Shown here piece after piece: positions 1 to 5,365 of a stretch of DNA of 6,837 nucleotides. The stretch covers positions 1 through 6,837 of the forward strand of contig DATGXQ010000514.1 of the NCBI GenBank assembly GCA_035298905.1. The letters are read 5' to 3'. The position numbers were made by a program, and so were the translations under genes. This DNA is from DATGXB01 sp035298905. Lineage in GTDB: Bacteria; Cyanobacteriota; Cyanobacteriia; Cyanobacteriales; Nostocaceae. The notes under the pieces were generated by a model that did no database searches, was not told the DNA's origin, and saw nothing but the letters and a program-made list of their open reading frames with translations. The number at the start of each line of letters is the position of its first letter. Positions within the stretch are counted from its first letter, which is position 1.

Positions 1-1131
1 GTGAGGAGTCAAATCGCAGTCAAAATTTTTGGTGCTGATTTAGAACAACTCCGCGAAATTGGGGCAAAAGTCGAAGCAGAAATGAAAACTGTAAAAGGAA
101 TAGTAGATTTACAACTTGAACCCCAAATCCCAATTAAGCAGATTCAAATTAAATTTAATCGTCAGGCTGCGGGTAGATATGGTTTAAAAATTGGCGAACT
201 TTCCGAAATTATCGAAACATCTCTCAATGGTCAGGTAGTATCTCAAGTTTTAGAACAACAACAAACTTTTGATTTAATTGTTTGGTTAAAACCTGAAGCA
301 AGAAACAATCTAGAGACAATTCAGAATTTATTGGTTGATACTCCTAATAGTAGTAAAATTCCTTTAGCTCAAGTTGCAACTGTGGAATATGGTACAGGGC
401 CAAATACCATTAACCGCGAGAATGTTTCCCGCTTAATTGTTGTTTCCGCTAATGCTAAAGATAGAGATTTACGCTCGGTAGTGAATGAAATACAAGCTAA
501 AGTCCAGCAAAATGTTTCTTTACCTTTTGGTTATTTTATCCAATATGGCGGACAATTTGAGGCTGAAGAAAGAGCCTCACAGAATATCATTATTTTCAGC
601 ATAATTGCATTTATTGTGATTACTGTCTTAATGTATCTTTCTGTAAAATCTATTCCTTCTACCGCGATGATTATGATTAACTTACCTCTTGGGTTAGTAG
701 GAGGAATAATTGCTGTTGCTTTATCTGGGGGAGTAATTTCTGTTGCTTCCTTAGTAGGATTTGTGACTTTATTTGGTGTAGCGACTCGCAATGGTTTGTT
801 ATTAGTAGATAACTACAATAGCAAATTTGCTGAAGGTTTATCGGTCAAAGAAGCGATAGTTCAAGGTTCAATGGAAAGGCTAAACGCTATTTTAATGACT
901 GCTTTAACTTCGGCTTTAGGTTTAGCACCATTAGTAGTAGAAAACGGTCCAGGTAAAGAAATTTTACAACCCTTATCAATAGTAGTTTTAGGAGGTTTAT
1001 TTACTTCTACAGCTTTAACACTGTTAATTTTACCAGCCTTATATGCAAAGTTTGGGAAATTCTTATTACCCAAACAGGATATAAATTTAGAGAATAATTC
1101 TGCAATTTTGACAAGTTTAGAAAGCCAATAA
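1..1131 (+). CDS. Heavy-metal RND efflux pump, CzcA/CusA family, C-terminal part (5' end outside window)
   Basis: Inner-membrane proton/metal antiporter subunit of a tripartite RND exporter, which pumps metal cations out of the periplasm or cytoplasm. The visible 376 residues match the last third of the family (about 1040 aa in full). The periplasmic porter/docking part is at about 1-190, with AVKIFG near residues 6-11 and QFEAEERAS at 185-193. Five hydrophobic helices corresponding to TM8-TM12 follow at about 195-215, 221-241, 248-270, 295-313 and 325-348. ATRNGLLLVD (261-270) is a typical heavy-metal RND motif. The GTG at position 1 is most likely an internal Val codon, because homologs read on through this point (G-[VI]-[RK]-S...). 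The true start and the TM4 proton-relay acidic residues lie upstream of the window. The next gene follows after 14 nt, so the two are probably co-transcribed. The transported metal cannot be told from this part; family assignment is secure. Confidence 0.93.
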   Translation: MRSQIAVKIFGADLEQLREIGAKVEAEMKTVKGIVDLQLEPQIPIKQIQIKFNRQAAGRYGLKIGELSEIIETSLNGQVVSQVLEQQQTFDLIVWLKPEARNNLETIQNLLVDTPNSSKIPLAQVATVEYGTGPNTINRENVSRLIVVSANAKDRDLRSVVNEIQAKVQQNVSLPFGYFIQYGGQFEAEERASQNIIIFSIIAFIVITVLMYLSVKSIPSTAMIMINLPLGLVGGIIAVALSGGVISVASLVGFVTLFGVATRNGLLLVDNYNSKFAEGLSVKEAIVQGSMERLNAILMTALTSALGLAPLVVENGPGKEILQPLSIVVLGGLFTSTALTLLILPALYAKFGKFLLPKQDINLENNSAILTSLESQ

Positions 1132-1133
1132 TC

Positions 1134-1138
1134 AGGAG
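1134..1138 (+). promoter_or_regulatory. Ribosome binding site of the lipoprotein gene
   Basis: AGGAG lies 7 nt before the ATG at 1146 and just after the RND stop codon (1129-1131). It supports this start and translation from a shared mRNA. Confidence 0.8.
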
Positions 1139-1145
1139 AAAAATC

Positions 1146-1631
1146 ATGCTAAACAAATCAATTGTCTTCATTATTAGCGGTATCTTATCAATTTCTGTAG
1201 CTGCTTGTAGCAATACTAATCAATCTAGTAATTCCGCATCAAGCCCAACTGCTTCTACTGCAACGGAAACAGCAAAAACTCAAGCAAGCAGTGAAACCAA
1301 AACTAATCATATTAATAAAAATCCCAAGGGGCAAATTGTAGAATCAGGAAAATATCATTTAGAATTTGTCCCTGAACTAGAAAAGAATGGCACTCATTTA
1401 GATTTTTATTTACAAACAAGTGATAATCATCAATCTGTGCCTAATGCTAAAGTAACGGCTCAAGTTCAATTACCAGATGGAACACAAAAAACTCTTCCCC
1501 TCACCTATGATGCAGATGGTAAACACTATGCAGCTTTGCTTCCTAGTAAAGCACCTGGAAAATATCAAATTAAAGTGACTTCAGATATTAAAGGGGAAAA
1601 AGTAGACGGTAGATTCAATTTTTCTCGTTAA
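1146..1631 (+). CDS. Lipoprotein with YtkA/FixH-like beta-sandwich domain, partner of the RND efflux pump
   Basis: 161-aa predicted lipoprotein. The N-terminus has a basic residue (K4), a hydrophobic stretch (about 5-20) and a lipobox VAAC with the lipidated Cys at position 21. Residues 22-60 form a Ser/Thr/Ala/Asn-rich flexible linker. Residues about 62-160 form one domain with alternating beta strands: GKYHLEF at 68-74, HLDFYLQT at 84-91, then VTAQVQLPDGT, YDADGKHYAALLP and GKYQIKVTSD. This Ig-like pattern resembles YtkA-like or FixH-like domains. The five His residues (55, 71, 84, 95, 127) could bind metal, but there is no clear CusF-type Met/His motif. It starts 14 nt after the RND gene, so an accessory role in metal efflux (periplasmic metal handling or complex assembly) is likely but inferred. 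The lipoprotein call is strong; the domain name is from pattern memory. Confidence 0.85.
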   Translation: MLNKSIVFIISGILSISVAACSNTNQSSNSASSPTASTATETAKTQASSETKTNHINKNPKGQIVESGKYHLEFVPELEKNGTHLDFYLQTSDNHQSVPNAKVTAQVQLPDGTQKTLPLTYDADGKHYAALLPSKAPGKYQIKVTSDIKGEKVDGRFNFSR

Positions 1632-1700
1632 ATTTAATTACCTGTTCCTAGCCTCTAACTCTTAATGTTATTCAGGGCTATTTCATTCTGGAGATGCACC

Positions 1701-1721
1701 GCCCTAAAATCAATTTTGGGC
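1701..1721. repeat. Hairpin 1 inside the MITE-like element
   Basis: GCCC(T)AAAAT pairs with ATTTTGGGC around a tiny CA loop, with T1705 bulged. About 9 bp of stem. Confidence 0.55.
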
Positions 1722-1731
1722 TAATAGCTCA

Positions 1732-1749
1732 AGTCCGTTAAAACGGACT
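1732..1749. repeat. Hairpin 2 inside the MITE-like element
   Basis: AGTCCGT and ACGGACT are perfect inverted arms around a TAAA loop (7-bp stem; the symmetry extends into the loop). Confidence 0.65.
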
Positions 1750-1766
1750 AAATTCATCATTAATAG

Positions 1767-1786
1767 TCGGCTTGAGCCGAGTTTTT
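1767..1786 (+). repeat. Hairpin 3 inside the MITE-like element, followed by a T run
   Basis: TCGGC/GCCGA with a TTGA loop, then GTTTTT (1781-1786). It could act as a weak rho-independent terminator for the upstream operon. The short stem makes this uncertain. Confidence 0.5.
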
Positions 1787-1834
1787 CTATGAACCTCAGA
1801 GTTTAGTCTGATACGGTTTGAATGAGAATGAAAT

Positions 1835-1864
1835 AGCCCTGTAATATTATCACAGGCTCTTTTT
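1835..1864 (+). terminator. Terminator-like hairpin at the right edge of the MITE-like element
   Basis: AGCCCTGT (1835-1842) pairs with ACAGGCT (1852-1858), C1837 bulged, with a 9-nt loop, followed by C and five Ts (1860-1864). It is in the right orientation to end the RND-lipoprotein transcript, though 204 nt after the stop codon. Half of the stem is supplied by the terminal repeat of the element. Confidence 0.5.
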
Positions 1865-2092
1865 GAGTATGTATTACCACGTAGAACCAAGGAACGAAAA
1901 AAAGATTGAGTATTATCCATGAAGACAAGCAAGTAATTTTTTCATCTATCATTAAAGATTCCTATATTTTGGATATTTTGTTACTCGATATCTTTTGTTA
2001 AAATTAAAAATACAATTGCTGCTTTTACTCTTTTTCTTCTCCCTTGGCGTTTCATTAGCCGACAACCTTAAACACCAAAGAGAAATATAGAA

Positions 2093-2332
2093 ATGACATC
2101 AAACTCTAATACAGGTACAACATTTATCGCTGTGGGAAGTTTAGCCGGTGCAGGAGTTTCCTCAGCAGTTGGGGGAATAGGGTTAGTCGGAAGTTTTGGC
2201 GGTGTGGGTATTGGCGCGAGTCCGGTGATAGGTGCGGGTGCAGCTGTTTATGGTGCAGTGAGGGGAATAGCTGAAGGTGATGCGGCGGCTTTTGGTGCGA
2301 TATGGGCTGGTTCGTTTGCAAGCGTTAAATAA
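2093..2332 (+). CDS. Small Gly/Ala-rich hydrophobic protein, unknown function, possibly frameshifted
   Basis: 79 aa, about a quarter Gly and rich in Ala and Val, without Cys. After a polar start (MTSNSNTGTT) come GlyGly-punctuated hydrophobic segments at about 11-55 (GAGVSSAVGGIG, GSFGGVGIGASP, GAGAAVYGAV), then RGIAEGDAAAFGAI (57-70). This looks like a glycine-zipper membrane hairpin of the kind seen in small cyanobacterial proteins and some bacteriocin-like peptides. I cannot name the family. The ribosome binding site is weak (AAAGAG about 10 nt upstream). The last residues (WAGSFASVK) break the pattern, while the +1 frame from about 2295 to the stop at 2370-2372 reads a plausible amphipathic tail (GLVRLQALNKAYQQFQEQF). 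A 1-nt indel near 2285-2303, or a deletion of a second glycine-rich unit, may have altered the C-terminus. An intact 79-aa gene is also possible. Confidence 0.55.
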   Translation: MTSNSNTGTTFIAVGSLAGAGVSSAVGGIGLVGSFGGVGIGASPVIGAGAAVYGAVRGIAEGDAAAFGAIWAGSFASVK

Positions 2333-2372
2333 AGCTTATCAACAGTTTCAAGAGCAATTTAACCAAAAGTGA
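2295..2372 (+). pseudogene. Out-of-frame C-terminal tail of the small Gly-rich protein (possible remnant)
   Basis: Open in the +1 frame relative to the upstream gene and without its own start codon. It encodes LVRLQALNKAYQQFQEQFNQ before TGA at 2370-2372. The Gln-rich, amphipathic helix-like composition looks like real coding sequence. Joining it to the upstream frame by a single-base indel would give about 92 aa. Confidence 0.35.
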
Positions 2373-2460
2373 CATTTAGTAAATCAACCCAGAAAACCAC
2401 AATTAGCAGTTTTTGTGTAAATAGCTACATAAGTTTTCCCAAAATAACCGAAAATACAAG

Positions 2461-2519
2461 AAACTCATCCGTGTAGTGTAATCGTTAATATCCGATTTCT
2501 GCATCATCTTGATGAGTTT
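2461..2519. repeat. Nested inverted repeats of unknown role
   Basis: AAACTCATC (2461-2469) is exactly inverted at 2511-2519. Between them AATCG/CGATT (2480-2484, 2493-2497) forms an inner stem, and CATCA/TGATG (2502-2514) is a competing small hairpin. It could be a structured RNA or a degenerate element. No T run follows, so it is not a terminator. Confidence 0.4.
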
Positions 2520-2729
2520 ATTGCAAAACTAAACTTGTCCAAAAACTCATAGAAGAGTAAATTGTCTGGAAATAAGGCGAAATAACTCAGGATAAATGTA
2601 AATGCCATACCTATTTCCCAATTTCTGTAATTAAGTCTAATTGTGACTAGATCAACTTGGTAGAAGTGACTGTAAAGTGAGAAACAACGAAAAGATAGAA
2701 GCTACCAGCTTTTTTCCTTCGTCTTCTTA

Positions 2730-2737
2730 ACTACTAG
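2730..2737. repeat. Left target-site duplication
   Basis: ACTACTAG, repeated directly at 2883-2890, exactly abutting the inverted repeats of the element at 2738-2882. Confidence 0.65.
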
Positions 2738-2743
2738 GTAAGG

Positions 2744-2778
2744 ATTCAGAATCCAGAATCCAGAATTCAGAATTAGGA
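2744..2778. repeat. Heptad tandem repeat array, left arm
   Basis: Five 7-bp units: ATTCAGA, ATCCAGA, ATCCAGA, ATTCAGA and a degenerate ATTAGGA. This is a typical cyanobacterial short tandemly repeated repetitive (STRR) sequence. Confidence 0.8.
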
Positions 2779-2849
2779 AGAATTTGAGAATCAAGTTACA
2801 TGATTTTCACCAAATATTACTAATTTCTATTCTTGGTGTGATAACTATT

Positions 2850-2877
2850 CTGACTACTGACTACTGACTCCTGAATT
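2850..2877. repeat. Heptad tandem repeat array, right arm
   Basis: Four 7-bp units: CTGACTA twice, CTGACTC, CTGAATT. They run in inverted orientation relative to the left array. Confidence 0.8.
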
Positions 2878-2882
2878 CTTAC

Positions 2883-2890
2883 ACTACTAG
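2883..2890. repeat. Right target-site duplication
   Basis: ACTACTAG, identical to 2730-2737. Confidence 0.65.
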
Positions 2891-3282
2891 GAACAAAAAC
2901 CTGTTTATTCGGTCAAATCTACTCAAGAAAAGGTATTTGAAGCAAATTGTTGGGCTTTTTCTCAAAAATGCTCAATTAAACCAAGATTACTACACATTTA
3001 AAATTGGTGTTTAAGGTTTATTGATAGCTGAAAAAATACTTGAATCGTTATTTTATTGGCTTGATCTAACTCCTTACGCCAGAATCAAAGTTTAATAAAA
3101 TTTTTACTCGGACTTACTTAAATTTTTTCAATGTTGCTACAATTAGAACCTTTTTTATTTTCGCTTGCGTTAAAATATATAACCTTTCAAAAACTTGAGT
3201 ATCCTAAATTTTTAGATTGCTGATATTGCATGTTCTGACAAAACGTTATAGATTGATAATTTATAGGGGAATGTTTTAATTT

Positions 3283-3321
3283 GTAACTTGGATTACTTAA
3301 TACTTTTTAAGTAATTATACT
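3283..3321 (+). promoter_or_regulatory. Candidate NtcA-activated promoter of the invertase gene
   Basis: GTA (3283-3285), 8 nt, TAC (3294-3296) is a perfect match to the binding consensus of NtcA, the cyanobacterial nitrogen regulator. A TAN3T-type -10 box, TATACT (3316-3321), follows after 19 nt; class II NtcA promoters usually have slightly more than 20. A 9-bp perfect inverted repeat (ATTACTTAA 3292-3300, TTAAGTAAT 3307-3315) overlaps the site. Use would imply a leader of about 300 nt before the ATG at 3631. The 6-base consensus can occur by chance in a spacer this long. Confidence 0.4.
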
Positions 3322-3526
3322 TAAGCAGCTTAAATTACTGGCACACCTAAAACAGAATCAGGAATATATTTTTACTTTCTAAAACAAAGTTCCGGTGATG
3401 AACAGGGAACTATGAATTATTAAAAAATATATTCTCACTAGCTGTTTTAAAAATCTATAAAGCTGCATAATATCTAGTAGCTTTATCCGGTATTTCTTTA
3501 CAAATTTTGCTTCTTGGTTGATTAAT

Positions 3527-3591
3527 ATGCGCTATTTCAAAGATTAGTCTTTGTTATGCTCTAAATAGCAAAAAAAATAATAAAGGCGCAT
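3527..3591 (+). promoter_or_regulatory. Nested hairpin in the leader just upstream of the invertase
   Basis: Inner stem CAAAGA/TCTTTG (3538-3553, loop TTAG), stacked directly on GCTATTT/AAATAGC (3531-3537, 3563-3569). An outer pairing ATGCGC/GCGCAT (3527-3532, 3586-3591) competes for two bases of the middle stem. The eight As after the middle stem are on the wrong strand for a terminator of the minus strand. It ends 39 nt before the start codon, so it may affect translation or mRNA stability. This role is inferred. Confidence 0.45.
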
Positions 3592-3615
3592 CTACCCAAA
3601 ATTCACTAGCTAAAT

Positions 3616-3619
3616 GGAG
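3616..3619 (+). promoter_or_regulatory. Ribosome binding site of the first invertase
   Basis: GGAG, 11 nt before the ATG at 3631. The spacing is slightly long, but no better site or start is nearby. Confidence 0.55.
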
Positions 3620-3630
3620 TTATTCTGGCG

Positions 3631-5079
3631 ATGCAACTAAATCATTTAGAAACAGATAAAAATATAGACGACAAAGCATGGCAAGCACTAGAAAACTCAA
3701 TTATTTATTATCAAGGCCGTCCTGTAGGTACGGTTGCTGCCTATGATCCTTCTGTCGATGCTTTAAATTATGACCAATGCTTTATTCGGGATTTTGTTTC
3801 TGCGGCGATAATTTTCCTGATTAAAGGTAGGACAGATATTGTTAAAAATTTCCTAGAAGAAACATTAAAGTTACAACCAAAACAAAGGGCATTAGATGCC
3901 TACAAACCAGGTAGAGGTTTAATTCCTGCCAGCTTTAAAGTTGTTTCTATCGATGGCAAAGAATATCTAGAAGCCGACTTTGGTGAACATGCGATCGCCA
4001 GAGTGACACCAGTTGATTCTTGTCTGTGGTGGCTAATCTTATTGCGTGCTTATGTTATCGCTACCAAAGATTTTTCTCTAGCTTATCAACCTGAATTTCA
4101 AAATGGTATCAGGTTGATTATGGACATCTGTTTAGCTAACCGCTTTGATATGTATCCAACGCTGTTAGTTCCTGATGGTGCTTGTATGATTGACCGACGG
4201 ATGGGTATTTATGGCCATCCTCTAGAAATTCAAGTCTTATTTTTTGCTGCGATGCGTGCAGCGCGTGAACTATTAATTTGTCAAGGTAATCAAGATATTG
4301 TTGAGGCTATTGATAATCGTTTGCCTCTATTATGTAGTCATATTCGGCAGCATTATTGGATAGATATTAATCGCTTGAATGCTATTTATCGCTTCAAAAG
4401 TGAAGAGTATGGTAAAGCGGCTGTTAATTTATTTAACATCTATGCCGATTCTATCCCCTATTATGAATTAGATAAATGGTTGCCCAAAAAAGGAGGTTAT
4501 TTAGCAGGAAATGTTGGCCCATCTCAGTTAGATACTCGCTTCTTTTCTTTAGCTAACTTAATGGCGGTTGTTTCTGGTTTATCAACTGAAGAACAATCCC
4601 AAGCAATCATGATTCTGATTCAAGAAAGATGGGATGATTTAGTAGGAGATATGCCGATGAAAATCGCTTATCCAGCTTTAGAAGGAGAAGAGTATAGAAT
4701 TGTTACAGGTTGTGACCCGAAAAATATTCCTTGGTCATACCATAATGCTGGTAGTTGGCCTGTATTAATGTGGTTTTTAGCAGGTGCGGCAGTTAAAACT
4801 AACCAAGTACATTTAGCAGAAAAAGCAATTGAAATTGCTGAAGCCAGACTAGCAGAAGATGAATGGCCAGAATACTACGATGGCAAAAAAGGGAGATTAA
4901 TTGGTAAGCAAGCCAGAAAGTATCAAACTTGGACTATTACCGGCTATTTATTAGCTAAAGAACTGGTGAAAAACCCAGAGAACTTACCCTTAATCAGCTT
5001 TAAGAAATTACCCCCGGAAGTAGTTTCTAGGGCTTGCGAGTTTGAACTAAGTAGCATAGATCCGTTAATTTCTATGTAA
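3631..5079 (+). CDS. Alkaline/neutral invertase, GH100 (InvA/InvB type), predicted active
   Basis: Cytoplasmic enzyme that hydrolyses sucrose to glucose and fructose, with an (alpha/alpha)6-barrel fold. It is full length (482 aa) with no signal peptide. Family blocks appear in order: YDQCFIRDF (47-55), ARVTPVDSCLWW (123-134), PDGACMIDRRMG (181-192), GHPLEIQ (195-201), GNVGPSQLDTRFF (293-305), MPMKIAYPALEGEEYRI (341-357), DPKNIPWSYHNAGSWP (362-377), EWPEYYDGK (411-419) and GRLIGKQARKYQTW (421-434). The catalytic Asp188 and Glu414 known from Anabaena InvA fall at the same numbers here, so activity is expected. In heterocyst-forming cyanobacteria such invertases feed sugar from imported sucrose to nitrogen fixation. 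An HIP1 site lies at 3991. A paralog follows 286 bp downstream after a terminator, so the two are probably transcribed separately. InvA and InvB cannot be told apart safely from memory. HNAGSWP has Ala where the family usually has Gly. Confidence 0.95.
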   Translation: MQLNHLETDKNIDDKAWQALENSIIYYQGRPVGTVAAYDPSVDALNYDQCFIRDFVSAAIIFLIKGRTDIVKNFLEETLKLQPKQRALDAYKPGRGLIPASFKVVSIDGKEYLEADFGEHAIARVTPVDSCLWWLILLRAYVIATKDFSLAYQPEFQNGIRLIMDICLANRFDMYPTLLVPDGACMIDRRMGIYGHPLEIQVLFFAAMRAARELLICQGNQDIVEAIDNRLPLLCSHIRQHYWIDINRLNAIYRFKSEEYGKAAVNLFNIYADSIPYYELDKWLPKKGGYLAGNVGPSQLDTRFFSLANLMAVVSGLSTEEQSQAIMILIQERWDDLVGDMPMKIAYPALEGEEYRIVTGCDPKNIPWSYHNAGSWPVLMWFLAGAAVKTNQVHLAEKAIEIAEARLAEDEWPEYYDGKKGRLIGKQARKYQTWTITGYLLAKELVKNPENLPLISFKKLPPEVVSRACEFELSSIDPLISM

Positions 5080-5100
5080 TAGATGCTATTCAAAAGCCTT

Positions 5101-5135
5101 ATAACCCCGACTTCTGCATGAAGTTGGGGTTATTT
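5101..5135 (+). terminator. Rho-independent terminator after the first invertase
   Basis: A 14-bp stem, ATAACCCCGACTTC (5101-5114) with 5120-5133, with one G-T pair and loop TGCAT, followed by a short T run (TTT from 5133). It begins 21 nt after the stop codon. The long GC-rich stem is convincing; the T run is weak, so some read-through into the next invertase is possible. Confidence 0.75.
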
Positions 5136-5232
5136 GTATGCGTAATTGTTCACTATAAACAATAATCTTTTGTTTTCTATGCTAATATTATAAGTCATTT
5201 TTTGTTTTCCTAATTTTCCGCGTCAAACAAAA

Positions 5233-5267
5233 AATGTACATTCAAGAAATGTATTACATATTATACT
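5233..5267 (+). promoter_or_regulatory. Palindrome cluster and possible promoter of the second invertase
   Basis: The perfect palindrome AATGTACATT (5233-5242) is followed by ATGTA-T-TACAT (5249-5259), giving four ATGTA-type half-sites within 27 bp. A -10-like TATACT (5262-5267) comes directly after. The arrangement resembles an operator next to a promoter. No -35 box is clear and the regulator is unknown. Confidence 0.35.
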
Positions 5268-5349
5268 TAGTTGCAGTAATTTTCCTCTGGGTTGATCTGC
5301 GTTTGTCACCATCCATTGGCATTTGAATATTTTATTTATCACTCAAATC

Positions 5350-5355
5350 AAGGAG
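5350..5355 (+). promoter_or_regulatory. Ribosome binding site of the second invertase
   Basis: AAGGAG, 10 nt before the ATG at 5366. It is stronger than that of the upstream paralog and shows the gene is set up for translation despite its altered active site. Confidence 0.75.
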
Positions 5356-5365
5356 TTATATCAAA

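Larger units (their letters stand above)
1673..1841. mobile_element. MITE-like element with 17-bp perfect terminal inverted repeats
   Basis: CAGGGCTATTTCATTCT at 1673-1689 is the exact reverse complement of 1825-1841 (AGAATGAAATAGCCCTG), bounding a 169-bp non-coding unit. Inside are three closely spaced hairpins at 1701-1721, 1732-1749 and 1767-1780. The flanking 10-mers TAATGTTATT (1663-1672) and TAATATTATC (1842-1851) match at 8 of 10 positions and could be a decayed target duplication. No transposase is present, so movement would need one supplied in trans. The layout fits non-autonomous elements common in filamentous cyanobacteria. Family unknown. Confidence 0.7.
1632..2092. other. 461-bp spacer without a supported gene
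   Basis: Holds a MITE-like element (1673-1841), three short hairpins inside it and a terminator-like hairpin overlapping its right end (1835-1864). From 1865 to 2092 it is AT-rich, with no convincing reading frame. A possible promoter for the 2093 gene, for example TAAAAT-like boxes near 1999-2012, is too weak to annotate. Confidence 0.6.
2738..2882. mobile_element. 145-bp MITE-like element whose ends are 7-bp repeat arrays
   Basis: The ends GTAAGGATTCAG (2738-2749) and CTGAATTCTTAC (2871-2882) are 12-bp inverted repeats with one mismatch. The exact 8-bp direct repeat ACTACTAG flanks both sides, as expected of a target duplication. Behind the ends, both arms carry heptads with CAG (or CTG on the other arm) in a shared 7-bp register, so weak inverted symmetry extends to about 36 bp. 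No coding sequence lies inside, so it is non-autonomous. Confidence 0.7.
2333..3630. other. 1.3-kb AT-rich spacer without a supported gene
   Basis: Contains the possible remnant to 2372, nested inverted repeats (2461-2519), a MITE-like element with heptad arrays (2738-2882), an NtcA-type site with a hairpin (3283-3321), several weak hairpins (AGTTCC/GGAACT 3388-3411; AAAGCT/AGCTTT 3459-3484) and a nested hairpin just before the invertase gene (3527-3591). No reading frame with a start, a ribosome binding site and protein-like composition was found on either strand. No tRNA or rRNA is visible. Confidence 0.6.

Noticed and set aside
1..3. GTG as the start codon of a complete 376-aa protein
   Set aside because: The RND family continues upstream through this point and the codon fits an internal Val; no ribosome binding site can be seen, and the N-terminal two thirds are missing because of the window edge.
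1738..1932. Minus-strand 64-aa open frame
   Set aside because: It runs across the hairpins and right end of the MITE-like element, has no clear ribosome binding site and no protein-like pattern.
2124..2321. Minus-strand 65-aa open frame, His/Pro/Gln-rich
   Set aside because: Its composition is simply the antisense of the Gly/Ala-rich gene.
2699..2715. Terminator from AAGCT/AGCTT with a T run
   Set aside because: Only a 5-bp stem with a 3-nt loop and no upstream gene nearby that needs it.
2744..2877. CRISPR-like repeats
   Set aside because: Units are 7 bp and contiguous, without spacers; they are STRR-type tandem repeats.
2889..3014. Open frame encoding a Lys/Leu-rich peptide ending near 3014
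   Set aside because: No start codon or ribosome binding site, and the composition fits AT-rich non-coding DNA.
3531..3577. Terminator for a minus-strand transcript
   Set aside because: The A run follows the stem on the + strand, so on the minus strand the T run precedes the hairpin, the wrong order.
5251..5266. NtcA site upstream of the second invertase
   Set aside because: GTA and TAC are separated by 10 nt, not 8, so the consensus is not met.
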